Shown here: piece by piece, positions 20,123 to 31,849 of the stretch | How the letters are laid out: each line of letters starts with the position of its first letter | Numbering within the stretch: position 1 is the first letter of the stretch | NCBI GenBank assembly: GCA_021234155.1 | Contig: JAJEKV010000078.1 | Location: forward strand, 1,924,001-1,988,000 | Origin: Isoetes taiwanensis | Taxonomy: Eukaryota > Streptophyta > Lycopodiopsida > Isoetales > Isoetaceae | Direction: 5' to 3' | Length of the DNA: 64,000 bases | The notes under the pieces: model-generated | Database searches by the model: none | What the model was told of the DNA's origin: nothing | The model's input: the letters and a program-made list of their open reading frames with translations, nothing else | Translations under genes and position numbers: made by a program

Positions 20123-22637
20123 TGTTGAAGGTGTTCCTGGCAAAACCTTCAACCTCAGTGGTTTAGAACCTCCGTGTTGCTTGAGGCAACCACTCCGGAA
20201 AGTGCAAAGATTCCGGAAATAGTGCAACGAAAGTTCACCGGGAGTATGCTTCCTCAAGGCCAAAAAGTCGCTCCACAAAATAACTTGCGAATATGATCTA
20301 TGAAGTTATGGATAAAGGGTGTCTCTCCTCAAGATGCTCAACACTTGACACTAACAGACCAAAAAAGCTCGGTGAGGTCGACAAGGTTAGATAGGCCAAA
20401 ATTTGATCACCGACCCACCAATTTTTTGGTCAATATCCCCGGCAGAGCCAAAATTTGAAACTCGATGTTGACAAGGAATTTTCTCGAGTTACCAATTCTA
20501 TTCTCTCAGATTTGCCCGCACAATAAGGGGCGAATCTTCCTTTTGTCAAAAAGGAACCTAATTTTTCTTTTGAAGATTTTTTGCCTAGAATCGTATGGGA
20601 TAAACAATATTGAAAGTAGACGATTTCTAGTGAAGGGTTGCACGCTGTGTCTAGCATTGCCTTGCTCAACATATCTAGCTTGGCAAGATTGATGCTCAAA
20701 TTATTGCTCTTATATGATGATTGCACATTGTGAACACAATTGGATCTAAAGATGTCGACTCAAAATGGTATTGTAATTTTGTCTTGACAAGAGCTTGGCT
20801 TTTGCCCTTTCCAAAGACATGCTAAATAGGCGTACTTACTCATATCCGACGATCCGGACAAATACAAGACGCCTAGCCTCGGATAATTGTTTACTTTTTG
20901 GGAATGAGTTTCAATGCAACACCTAACAGATTACTACAAAGGTCGGATTTTCAATTAAATCAAACACTCAAGAGATACAATGCAATATCCCAAGCTCATG
21001 GTCTTGGGCACAGAATCAAATAGGTATACATTCAGACAATCCAGAGAATTGAGTCAATAATCCGGATCAGAGTTAAACATTGGAGATCAGAATCAAGCTC
21101 AGGATCTTCAAGCCGGTCCTTCTTCAAAGCCAGGAATCACTTCTTTGCCTCAAAGCCCTCGAATTTCTTCTGTGCAGAAAAGCCCCTTTTGAAAATGCTC
21201 ACATTCCGTTGAGATCTTGATCATTTCCCTTTGATCTTCCTCTTTTTAGCGCACAATAAGCATTCTTGGCATTAAACATGGTGATTCGGCCAGTTTAAGT
21301 CATGATTTACTGGTTTGTTAGGCCGAATTAAACAGATCTTGGCGTTTCCGGATTTTAGGGTTCATATGGGTTCAAGCGAAATATCCCACATGCTCGATTA
21401 GGATTTGGCGACCAAGGTATATAAGGAAAAGAAAATCCATGATTTATAATTATTGCGTGCAATATCCACGTGGGATCCGGTTACCTCCACCCCCACCGCC
21501 GGATGTTCCACGCGGGGGAGATTGGTTGGAAAGAGAGATAGGCTTGGGGGTAGATAGGAAAAATTTTTTGCACCCCCAAGCCCTTTGGCACGATTCCCTA
21601 GGAAGCATCTATAATGTCCAAAATAGAGCCTTTTTTCAAATTTCTTTTTTCCTAAGGGAATCTTTTTTTACACTTTATAAGATTCTGGAATCTCTTCTCA
21701 CAATGGAGCTCTTTTGAATTTGGCAAAAATGGAGCTAAGGAGTGGATGATGTGGCATTTGGAAATGATGACAAGGTTAGATGGGTATGATGTGGCCAATG
21801 GGAATGATGACGTGTTAGTCAACTTGAGTTTGAAAATTCTTTCTAGTCAAAAAATTTTGAATGATGTGGAGATGATGTGTATGACAAGTGTGGAGTGATG
21901 AGGTGTCAATGGTGATGTGGCAACAAAGATGCTAGTTAGATGCTTTGATATGGATTTTGATTTGCATATGGGAGTTTGACATGAGATGGCTAGAATGATG
22001 ATGAGTATGATGACTTGGCACATGAGGTGAGGTGTAAAGTGACTTGGCCCATTTAGGAGCCAATTTCTTTTTATGGAGCAATTTCTAGCACCTCCTAGGG
22101 CACACTTGAATTTTGAGCACTTCCCTTAGGAATTTTTGCAACTTTCTTTTAACTTTGGTCAAGTTGCATGGGATGTTGACTTCTGAGCGAAATTATGACC
22201 AAGTCAAGTCACTTTTGAACTAGTGGATGATGGAGCAAGTGGGTGTTTCATGAAGGTGTGTTTTGACTAGAAAGAACTTTCAAGGTCAAGTTTGACTTTG
22301 GGAGGTATATGAGCAAGGAGTAAAAGTTCAATGGTATTTTTGGATGGTGGAGTAAATGGAGAAGGGGATCAAAATGCCAAAGATGCCAAGATCACAAATA
22401 GCTACATACCATGGAATATTTTTCAAGGGGTCTTCTTTCTCCTCCTTTCTTCATTTCCTTTGCTTGTTTGACCTTTTGTATCTCTTGAGTGACCTGAGTC
22501 AATTGTCCTTCCTTTGCTCTTCAAATTTTGATGTATGCTAGTGAAGCATTTCCCTATTGTCTTGCAAACCAGATCAAGATGAGAGGATTAGTGCAAAGAT
22601 GTGCTTAGCTCTTCCATGCTGCCATGGCATGGCAGCA
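20123..22637 (-). repeat. 5' LTR (right copy)
   Basis: 2,515 bp, same boundaries as the left copy. In minus orientation it begins TGCTGCCATGCC and ends CACCTTCAACA. The promoter TATA (about 21,418, palindromic TATATA core) would drive the leftward transcript. Confidence 0.85.
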
Positions 22638-22642
22638 GTCAT
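22638..22642. other. Target-site duplication GTCAT, right
   Basis: GTCAT directly follows the CA terminus of the right LTR. Confidence 0.8.
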
Positions 22643-22649
22643 ACCAAAG

Positions 22650-22845
22650 AATGTTGTAATAGCAGTGCTTTTCAGTAAATGCTGGTGTTTAGGAGGCTGA
22701 CAAAATTATGCACCACCTCTAGATTGCATAGTCAATTATAGATTGCATGAAATATTGTAACAACAGTGCTTTAGGAGGCTGAAAAAATTATGCACCAGCT
22801 CTAGATTGCAAAGTAAGGTATAGATGGCGTAAAATGTTGTAATTT
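22650..22845. repeat. Tandem duplication, about 95-bp unit
   Basis: TTAGGAGGCTGA(C/A)AAAATTATGCACCA(C/G)CTCTAGATTGCA appears twice, at about 22,690 and 22,770, with the leader GTTGTAATAGCAGTGCTTT also repeated (TTGTAACAACAGTGCTTT). Confidence 0.65.
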
Positions 22846-23464
22846 TTGTGATCTTATATAATTATTTCATTTCTGTTGGGTTGTAGCATGCTAGAGTGAA
22901 CAAAGAGAGAAGCATCGACTAATGTGATGAGACTGTACACTTCTGTTACTATATCTAGTCACATAACGCAGTCGCATGGTATGATGTATATGTCAAGATA
23001 AGACATTAAATTGTCCATAAGTTAAAACAGCCTCCAGAAAACTATGTCTACATATAGCATCATATAGGCTCATAGCATAGGCCTGTGGCATTTAATCTCT
23101 TAGCTTATTGTAGGTTATCCACTTTGAAGAATTGAATGGAAAATGTATAGCATCACATGCTCCATGATTTTTTCTGGCTTTAGCCTACGGTCCAGAGCCT
23201 TCTCACAGCTCAAAAGAGGTCGTCGAAAAACTTGAATTTTGGTCTAGCTTTTGCTGGAAGGGCAGGTCTTTGCATGTGCTCAGGTATTTTTCTTCATATG
23301 TTCTATTATAGTCAATGATGCGATTTGTGTTTCAGACATTTTGATCAAAATGCGCTCTGTTTCAAGATAATGTGGCAAAGAAAAATCCCATTCCATGTCG
23401 TTGTTGCATATGGCCTCTATTCCCTGTGCCACATTCAATGCATTCTTAACTTGAAAGAGATTCA

Positions 23465-23509
<45 letters not shown>

Positions 23510-24480
23510 AATAACAAAAAGCTCAATGATGTTGTAGGGCATGCATTCGTCAACCTGGTATCGTTCCATTCAACTTGATACATAATGTTTGCTTTTATCT
23601 TCTGTATTCTTGATTGAGAAACTCCAACTTCGGAGGTGTTGCAAAGACATCCTTGATGTTACAGATGGCACAAGACATTATATTAGCAAGAACAATTGCA
23701 GCTGGAGCATAACTGGCACACCTTATGCAAACTTAACTCATGTCCACATGTAGCAGAGAAGGAACCACCTAAAAATCTCATGCCATTGGCCAACGCACAA
23801 TGTAAGTTATGAACGCACGGAGATTATGATGTATTAAGTTGCTTTAGCTTATTTTAACCAACAAACACATCTGAATTCATCTTCACTTTCACTTCTTAAT
23901 GTTCTATTCCAGCATTGTAGCCCTGCAATACCATGATTGTTAAGCAGCCCATTTGATGCTACAACCATGGTTTGCTTCTCGTTCTAGTCTAGCACATAAA
24001 ATACAGTTGCCAAAGAATATGGGCTCTTAGATTTGCATTGTGCTTCTTGATTCTACAATGCTATTTCTATGGAGCAACATCCAGGTAAGTCATCATTGGG
24101 CTAAAATTTGCGCTTAGAGAGTTGTTGTTTTATTATGTTTATGCTAATATGGTAATCACCAAAGGTGCTTGGCCATGTAGCAAGCATTGACCTAGCATCA
24201 TATCATTAAGAAGATATGACAGTAAGAAGATGCATATGAATGGATGTATACTTCTTAAACAAGCATAGATGCAGTTCCATCTGCACAGCCTCTTGGTACC
24301 CTGTAGTATATGTAACTGGCTCCTGCTTCATTCAAGTTAGGGATCTTTGCCATCTTCCTTTTGAGCTTTGTGGATATGGAATCTTTAGACTAGAAGCCAC
24401 TGCTTGGAACATCATTGCAATACACACGAGGATAACCGGCTACTTCGTTGTCTTTAATTATATGCCTAGCGTCGCTCAGA
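22846..24480. other. Gene-poor stretch
   Basis: Apart from the mitochondrial rRNA scrap no gene is supported. A minus-strand 61-codon frame (23,280-23,465) with HYLETERILIKMSETQIASL looks protein-like, but I know no family for it. Confidence 0.35.
23459..23509 (-). rRNA. rrn18: 3' end of mitochondrial small-subunit rRNA (nuclear insert)
   Basis: The plus strand reads GATTCAATCCAGCCGCAGGT, then TCCCCTACGGCTACCTTGTT and ACGACTTCTCC, the reverse complement of the conserved 3' end of bacterial-type 16S rRNA. The terminal GGCTGGATTGAATC fits plant mitochondrial rrn18 rather than plastid 16S (GGATCACCTCC). Only about 50 bp is present, so this is an organelle-DNA scrap and not a working gene. The nuclear 18S end would read differently (CTGCAGGTTCACCTACGG). 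Confidence 0.75.
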
Positions 24481-24489
24481 AAATCCTTA

Positions 24490-24770
24490 TTGTATGCAGT
24501 CTGGTAATACTCTAGAAGCATATAACATCTTTATGGAGCCGGCAGAGCAAGATGTTGTGATTTGAGTTATAGTGGTTGCTGGGATTGCAATCATTTTTTT
24601 GAGTGCTATGAAGGGAATTTGTGCAGTTGAATATTTTAAGAACATGAAGCAAGAGGGCATAAAACGAGATGCAGTGACCTTGGGTCTGCCCTTACACAAG
24701 GCATCACAAGGCGGGGGCTTGTGCACTACCGGTTTACGAAAGGCAAATTAGAATCTAATGCCGTCTACCA
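24490..24770 (+). pseudogene. PPR protein fragment
   Basis: The plus strand reads SGNTLEAYNIFMEPAEQDVV then I-stop-VIVVAG, where the family has (D)VV(I/S)WN.(I/M)(I/V)AG; the stop is TGA in place of TGG. In the next frame EYFKNMKQEGIKRDAVTLG follows, the hallmark of the next repeat (F..M...G..PD..T...). At least one frameshift. Upstream, TAWNIIA near 24,395-24,420 may be a further repeat. Confidence 0.65.
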
Positions 24771-25289
24771 GCAGAATCTTTGAAAATTTTCATGCCTGAA
24801 TATTCTCCTTAAATGTACTGTTCCTAGGATGTATTAAACTGATGCAATTTCGACCTCACCTGTTTTATTCCTTTCAAATCTATGCTTGATTTTCGAGAAA
24901 TTTTACATGTCCACTAGGTTTCTAAGTTCGTGTTTTGACAGCTAACACATGCAACATCAAACTTGTCTCAACACACTCACACAACTAGTTATGCACATTA
25001 TAACGCAACACTTTCACACAACACAATGTAATTATTCGACAACTTTTTTAAATAACAGGGAGCTAAAAGGTGACATCACCCTCACACAACACTATAATTA
25101 TCTGACAAATTTTTCAAAACACCCCTTACCCTCTTCTCCCCTTTTTGCTCAATACAACCAATGGAAAAAGCTCTAGAAATAGTGGCTTTGATGACTGCTT
25201 CATGATCATACATCCCTCCACTAGAAATTGGAAGTAAATATTGTCTTGCTTTCTAATTCATCTTGTGTAATTCTAAATTGGCCAGTCTT

Positions 25290-25945
25290 GTGCCCCCTCT
25301 GCACCAACCGCAATCCCAACCTCGTGGTGCATTAAAATAAGCCAGCGCACTTGCCCCATTGACAAATAATCTATATACCCAGGCAACTAGCAATCAACTC
25401 CCAGAAAGACAAAGATTAAAAATAACTTACAGGATCAACTAGCTTACCAAAAATATTGTAGAAGCATTGCCCGAACTTGCAAAGCAGTAGAACTAGCGTA
25501 ATTTTGAAAGCGCCGCCTAACTTGCACCATAGGAATTGACATAACTTTAACATAAAAACCTCGCTATTCACCTGCCCCCCCTTTGCATCCGCCCATTCCT
25601 ACTCTCCCTCCATATGTAAAAGTTGACTAAGCAAATCCTCAAAGTCCATGTATAAAAATTATTAGCATAGCTTATAAATTGGGTAAAAGTTGACTAAGCA
25701 AATCCTCAAAGTCCATGTATAAAAATTATCCCTCTACACCAACCCCAACTCCAACCCTAGTGGCACATCAAAATAAGTCCCCCTTTGCGCCTGCCCCATC
25801 GACAACTAATTTATATAGCTACGCAACTATCAATCAACTCCAAGAAAGAGAAAGATTAAAAATAACAATTTTTTTAAAAACAACTAGTTTGCCAAAAACA
25901 CCGTAGAAGCGTTGCCCGAACTTGCACTGTAGAACTAGCATAATT
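25290..25945. repeat. Tandem duplication, about 440-bp unit, with internal 69-bp duplication
   Basis: About 25,290-25,510 and 25,735-25,945 share CTCTRCACCAACC, AAAGATTAAAAATAAC and GTAGAAGCRTTGCCCGAACT in the same order. In between, TAAAAGTTGACTAAGCAAAT plus CCTCAAAGTCCATGTATAAA occurs twice, 69 bp apart. No gene seen. Confidence 0.65.
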
Positions 25946-26249
25946 CTGGAGACAATTTCAAATTTAGAAAACAAAAATAGCAATAAAAAATCGAATTCCT
26001 TGAATCTTGGAGAACCGGGCTACAGTGCGTGCATGTGTTGAGCCCCGATAAAGAAAACTAAAACACCAACAAAATCATCATTCTTGCTTCTCGTCTTTCG
26101 ATATGTTCAAGGTTTGAATGGAACCAATGGATTGTGTTTCTTTTTCCTATTTGCAACATTCAATTTGTGAGTTATTAGCGTATTTGAATGCCTTGCCTTA
26201 TGAATTATGAATTGGGCATGGAAATAGCATTCCACTGATATGTTTGAGT

Positions 26250-26345
26250 CTAGTTTTTTGGGTTGCCCCCAAGGGGAAAACCCTCATCCATGTGGGTTTG
26301 TGGCATATTCCAAGTATATGTCAGTATATGCTCGAAAACATGACT
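26250..26345 (+). repeat. Dispersed repeat with GGGTTGCCCC hairpin, copy B
   Basis: TTTTTTGGGTTGCCCC, GGGGAAAACCC, GTGGGTTTGTGGCATAT and AAGTATATG in the order seen at 8,813-8,905. Confidence 0.6.
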
Positions 26346-26484
26346 TTGAAGTTGATTTAAGCCATTTCACTCTCGGGTCACGGAGGGCAACCCTCCGTGC
26401 GCAGCACCTTGTTCTTCTAGTTAGTATAGTATAACTTCGGCAATCCTAACTTGTGCAATGTGATATTAATGTCTCAAAAGAATA

Positions 26485-26530
26485 GAATAGAATAGAATAG
26501 ATGGGTTTTTATCGTCCATGAATAACCACC
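26485..26530 (-). mobile_element. LINE-type 3' end with (TCTAT)n tail
   Basis: The minus strand reads CATGGACGATAAAAACCCA followed by about four TCTAT units. It resembles the other LINE tails at 30.6, 37.7 and 57.9 kb. Confidence 0.4.
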
Positions 26531-28850
26531 CCCTTCTTTTTTCGGTGATGGCGCATTAGCCTTTACTTGATGATGGGACTGGACACAACCGATAATGAAA
26601 CATTCTGTAGTTAAAAAAATGACCTATAATTGCCAAATGACATTTGCAATTCTACAGACATCATATTGTGACTCACATAGTAATAATTGTTGATCCACAT
26701 AAAAGAAATCCTTTGTATGAGAGTGCGCTTCTGCCACAACGAAAAGCAGTTAAGAATTATCGAATGCCATGGTAAAGAAGCAATCAGACATGCCATTATG
26801 GTTGTTGCACATATATTTGCATTCTTTTTTTGAAAAGCATCTAGGAAAGAATAAAATTCCTATATCGTTTCGAGGGAGGTCTAGGCAGAGGTGCAGCTAA
26901 TCTCACTACACAAATAAGTAGTATGCTTCATTATGTTTTCCTGTCTTGCTACAATTGCTGGCAATTTTCCACACCCATTTGAACATTCTCTAATTCTTTC
27001 ATTGCCATAGTCGAGTGTATGCAAAGCATTGCATTGTCCTTTTTAACAGAACCAAGGCATCAAACAACCACTACATGTCACAAACATTACATGAAAGGAT
27101 AAGATGAAGTGGAGTAATATATATTCAAGCACAGATTTATTATTTTTGGACAATACCTGAATTTGTGGACTTTCCTTGGAAATCTTGCTTCAATTACAGT
27201 TTTCATACACTACCTGATATTCCTAGCATGTGTTGCATATGCTTCAGCAACAAGCACATGAATCTTGATATTGTTGGATAGCTTCTTCTTTTGGAAGGAG
27301 TCGATAGTCTCTCTCTCAATGTGGTCAATAGCAATTGTTGGCCTCCATCTCTTCTTCCAGGAATTCACATAATTGGATGCGTACACCTAATTCTTCACAA
27401 GCGACATAATTAAAAGGATATAGTTGGTTCCTCACAGGGACTGGCTCTCACTAAGTGACCTGAATGATCTTGAGAATCTCTTTCTTATCGTCCATCTAAG
27501 GCTCTTCAGTAGCATCTCCTACCCAAGTAGGTATTGTCCAGGCATGCTAAACAAACAATGGGGATCTCCAATAGCATATCCTAACCAAGTAGGGCATCTT
27601 CATTGACATCAATCGGCCAACAATCAGGGATGTATCCCTCCATGCATCATTTCAATCTAGAACCTTACAATGACAGTAGAAAACATGTTTGTTAAAGATA
27701 ATGAGGGATATGGAAACACATCAAATCTATTATTTATCCATGAAGGGCTTACCGCAAGTCAATGATTATACTGAGAATAGATAATTCCGACTTCGAAGAC
27801 AGTGCCTTCGTGTTGCAAAGTATAGTAGGTTGAATGCCACATATGGCATTAGTATTGCAGTGGTCCATATATAATGAAATAGTCAAGAACACTTCGATGA
27901 AGGGTCAGTCCTGTTCTAGATGAATATGTAGCAAAATAACAGGGGGTTCCAGGGGGATTTGATATGGATGTAAGAATAACAATTCCTGAAACCATAGACA
28001 TATGTCCCTAAAACAATTGAAATGGTTGTTATTAAAAAACATAGATTCAAGATAAAAAATAATCATATTAGCTCACTAAGTACATTAGTTAAAGTAGTTT
28101 TATTAAGATATTGAGTTATTTTGGTAGAGGTTCAAGCCCTCGTATATCATATTCTGAAATCTTAGGCAAAGCCGTATAGAGATTCGATATTCCCTCAAAA
28201 CCTTAAGCGAAACCGTATTTCATATTTCAAAATCATAGGTGCCTCCAATCATAAATGACTATAAGCGAAACGAGAGAGGCGCCCAGAGGCCCCAACATAT
28301 GATCTGGGTCATAGGATCGACGAATCCGACGACTGTGGTAGTCCAGGGTTTAGAATATGTAGAATTAAAGTATACCTGGTTAATTATGTTGCCCTGTTAC
28401 TATCTTCTATCCGCCTTCAATTGGGGTTCGAGGTATTGGCCCGGCATCTATCTTAGTCATATTATCCAAAATTTAGAGGATTAATGAGCTTTTATCCACC
28501 CCTAGAGCATCTGGACCGTCACTTGAAACACCTCTTCAACACCAGCTTCTTGAATTGGCGGTGAATTAGAAAACCAGCAGTGAATCTTTGAATATGTTCC
28601 ACTATCTATAAAACAGTGAAAGACATGTTATTGCCAAATTTATTGCATGCCTCATTTCCAGGAATAATACATGTTTAAAAATATATATGGAAAAAAAACG
28701 TTCCCTGCCTTATTTAGGCATACCAAATTGGGCCAATGGGCGATGGTCCTATTTTGACGCACCAAATTGGACACCCACCTCATTTCCAAGAAAAAGAATA
28801 AAACACATATACAAAACATATGAAAAGATAAATAAGAAAGATTGGCCCCT
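26530..28850. other. No gene recognised
   Basis: AT-rich intergenic DNA. Only short chance open frames and no recognisable family, RNA gene or long repeat. Confidence 0.4.
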
Positions 28851-28925
28851 AAATTGGGCGCCCACCCTGTTTGGGTGCACCTAATTGGGCGTCCGCCCTA
28901 TTTGGGCCAACCTAAGTGGGCGCAA
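28850..28925. repeat. Short degenerate repeat
   Basis: AATTGGGCG(C/T)CC(A/G)CCCT(G/A)TTTGGG occurs twice in a row, about 32 bp apart. Weaker relatives of it lie at about 28,725 and 28,760. Confidence 0.5.
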
Positions 28926-29464
28926 AAAATATTGGGGCTGCCACATACTGCAAGAAAAACTTGGGACTTCTCCTGCAGCATTTCTAACCCATCATTCTTA
29001 ACCCATTGACAAGCACCACATTTGAACAAGCTTGTAGCATAACAATATGCTTTACAAATCCTGAATCTAGACTTTACCAAAACTACTATGTGAATTTCAA
29101 CAATAAAAACTCCTACGTCCCTAAGGGTTTGTCTCATCTCCTCTTTATCAATGTGGCAATGCATGTTGCAATTTTCGACCAAACAAAACCATGGGTACTT
29201 TAGGGCACGGTGCTCCATTAGACATTAAATTTATACTAAAAATACTCTAGAATTGCAACAAAATTACAACCTTGAGATGCAAACCACGAAAGTAGTAGAG
29301 CATTACACTAGCGCATGCTACATGCTAATAAGAAATCAAATCTGCCTTGTGGAGGCTGCGGGTCTAGTTGACAGCGGCATATGACTAATGGCGAGGCGCT
29401 TGGAATATAGAATGGATAGTAGTGCTTGCAATATTGAGCTAAGGGGAGAAATTTGATTTTTTTT

Positions 29465-30005
29465 TTTAAGAACTGTGTCATCAATATATTAAAAGAATGG
29501 TAATGTTACAAAGCAAGTGAGGAGGAAGGAGAATCGCCCCAAAGAGACAAATGATACCTCGACACTCCACAACAAATTCACGTAAAAAAGCGCAACTTTT
29601 TCTTTGTACAAACCGACCATCACCATCTACGACACCCAAGAAGTCCCGCCAAATGGCAAACTTCCGCTCTACTAATCCCAGGAACACCAGAGAGCTTTGA
29701 AATAGCTTGTACCGAGTCGAGGAATCGAGAGGCCCAGCTCTGGCGAATCCCCCCGAAAGATCCACAACCGCCACCGCCAAATCAGCCATACCAACCAAGC
29801 CACGCCCGGATGCAAGGCTTTGTCCCGCAAGAGCGACCAAGCACCGAGATATACATGAAGCGGCAAGCTGGCGGCTAGTCAATCTCACACAAAGCGAGCC
29901 ACGACCCAATCCTGTGCAGGCGGCCACAAGTGAGGGCATAAAACCGCACAATGCTCCACAGTCTCATGATGAATGGTCTACGTGGCAACTTTATTTTGAA
30001 TTTGA
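29465..30005 (-). mobile_element. LINE 3' fragment (C-terminus plus tail)
   Basis: On the minus strand HHETVEHCAVLCPHLWPP (about 29,975-29,920) matches the zinc-binding end of plant LINE reverse transcriptases (ETVEH...CP). A shifted frame follows with LGAWSLLRDKALHPGVAWLV. It ends in GATGACACAGTTCTT and a run of A (T-run at 29,456-29,469 on the plus strand), the poly(A) tail. The 5' part is absent, as is usual for 5'-truncated LINE copies. This LINE type has an A tail, unlike the microsatellite-tailed one. Confidence 0.65.
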
Positions 30006-30564
30006 AATGACTTTGAAAAGGTGGATACGCATTATGGGCCCACCAAACACGCCCTAAACATTTCTATATGAGCATGGGCATTTGCCCATCATGCACTTCT
30101 CTTCCCCTCCTCCTTGAAAGGACCGTTTGAGGTGTTTTTGCACGTCCAAGAAAGGCACCCATCCTCTATAGGACCTTTTGAGGTGTTTTTGAATGTCCAA
30201 CACTGCCAAAGGTTAGCGGAACTTTTTTCCAATTGCTTTTGTTTCTTTGGTACAATTTATATATCCACATCAACATTGCTCCCTTGTTTCTTGACCATAT
30301 ATTGTTTCAGTATAAGAGGATCTCCCTCCTTTTCAATTGTGTAACCGAAAGGAAGAGCTTTGCAAGGTTAGGGCAGCTCGCCTACAAAGAAATGGGCAGT
30401 GCACAGGGGACGCACAACAATCATTCTAGATCAATGGCCTTCCAATCCTTGGACTGACTATGTCTAGATAATTTAAGTAGCACAAAATCATCATCATCAT
30501 TAGCATTAGCATTATTTTTTTCTTTATATTTTTTGGGTTGCCATACCCTTTTGTTGTTTGGGTC

Positions 30565-30597
30565 CCATGGCCAATTTGGTCTCCGAGGACGTTAAAA

Positions 30598-30645
<48 letters not shown>

Positions 30646-30646
30646 C

Positions 30647-30727
<81 letters not shown>
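30565..30727 (+). mobile_element. LINE-type 3' end with (TCTA)n tail
   Basis: ATGGCCAATTTGGTCTCCGA GGACGTTAAAAA is followed by about 31 TCTA units (30,598-30,724) with one imperfect unit. Close relatives of the leader are at 32,752 and, inverted, at 37,735; a shorter match is at 57,895. Confidence 0.6.
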
Positions 30728-31845
30728 ACTCAATAACATTGGGTTGTCATTGGAAGGGGTGCCCTTGAGAGGCCCCTTCAAGCAAAGCATCATTGGTAGA
30801 AATCGGAGTTTTAACTCGGTGAAGTTAAATATAACATTTTTGTAGATCCTTGGGCAAGGCAATGCAGATTTTTAGAAGCGGATCCCGGGGGGTTCACCTA
30901 GATTATAGGGTATGAAACATGTGAGTGCACCAAATGGGTTTTTTTATTGCCTCTCTGGTACCGTATACGTAAGAAAAATATAAGGTTGTTATAGTTTGAA
31001 TGCCGTACGGATACCAGAGGGAGTGTGGTTGCACCAGTGTTCAATTCATATTCATACTGTAAGGGTCCGTCGTTTTTTGTGAGCTTCTACTGTTGGGGAT
31101 TCTGTGATAATACGATATGACTATGATAATATATATTAGATACATATAAAATAATAGAGATATCGTATATGTATAGAAGGGATTGTCAAGTAAGGTGTTT
31201 TGGGCAAGTAATTATATGATATGGGCTGCATTCTTTTACAAATAATGTAGTCATATACAAAGGGTTTTTCATATGGAACTGTCGTATACAATGGGTTTTT
31301 TGGCAACCTAAGGAACGCACATGGCATATATACTTATAATAGAGGTGAATCCCCCGGGAAGCGGATAGGTTGTAAAATGAGCACTATTTTGGAGCGAGAA
31401 CAAATAGTCGGATCCGGTTATGGAGACACGTAGATCCAAAAATAAATAAAGACAAATAACAATGCAGAATAACTCTGTTGATCCCCTGCAAGCATAGTTG
31501 CAAGTAAAAAGCATCCCCTACAAGCAATATTGCATATCTTCTATATCTTCTTCTTCCTCCATATCTTCTCGTCTTCGAAGCCACCACGAACCACGATTTT
31601 GAGTTTGGCCATACCCTGAACAGTTGCCACTTGGCCATACCCTGAACAGTTGCCACCATAGCCCGAAGTTGTATGCTGCCCGTTAGGGTTAGGTTAGGGA
31701 TAAATGTGCAATGCCTTTTTTCTTAGCTAGTTGAAGTTCTTTTTGCATATGCATATTGCCCCTTTGAGGAACACATTTCCATAACATTAAATCTGACATT
31801 GTTGAATGTATCAAATGTGTCTCAAATAGGGCAGTTCTAACTAAT
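30728..31845. repeat. Duplicated locus, copy 1 (carries a 475-bp insert)
   Basis: Direct paralogue of 32,870-33,510. Shared blocks: CAATAACATTGGGTTGTCAT, CAGAATAACTCTGTTGATCC, GAGTTTGGCCATACCCT and TTAGGGTTAGGTTAGGG. It is interrupted at 30,884 by a transposon that the other copy lacks. No intact gene seen. Confidence 0.8.
30884..31358. mobile_element. 475-bp TIR element with 8-bp target duplication
   Basis: The ends are inverted: CCCGGGGGGTTCACCT at the left and, reading inward from the right, CCCGGGGGATTCACCT, with ATTATA shared further in. AAGCGGAT flanks both sides (30,876-30,883 and 31,359-31,366). The paralogous locus (33,045-33,065) has the unoccupied site TTAGAACCGGATAGGC. An 8-bp duplication suggests the hAT group. 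There is no transposase, so it is non-autonomous. Confidence 0.85.
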
Positions 31846-31849
31846 GGTT

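Larger units (their letters stand above)
11551..22637 (-). mobile_element. Ty3-type LTR retrotransposon, near full length
   Basis: The element is about 11.1 kb on the minus strand, bounded by 2.5-kb LTRs that start TGTTGAAGG and end GGCAGCA on the plus strand. Both flanks carry GTCAT (11,546-11,550 and 22,638-22,642), a 5-bp target duplication. Reading right to left the body has primer site, gag, protease, reverse transcriptase, RNase H and integrase. That order is typical of Ty3. I see no chromodomain after integrase, so a non-chromovirus plant lineage (Athila/Tat-like) is my tentative placement. Every domain is cut by frameshifts. The LTRs are nearly identical over their last kilobase, so insertion was recent; some frame breaks may be sequence errors. 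It is not obviously competent as given. Confidence 0.9.

Noticed and set aside
28898-29218. 106-codon minus-strand frame, cysteine-containing
   Set aside because: No recognisable pattern, no promoter or splice signals; may be chance.
30538-30845. Frames with YLSI repeats
   Set aside because: Translation of the TCTA microsatellite.
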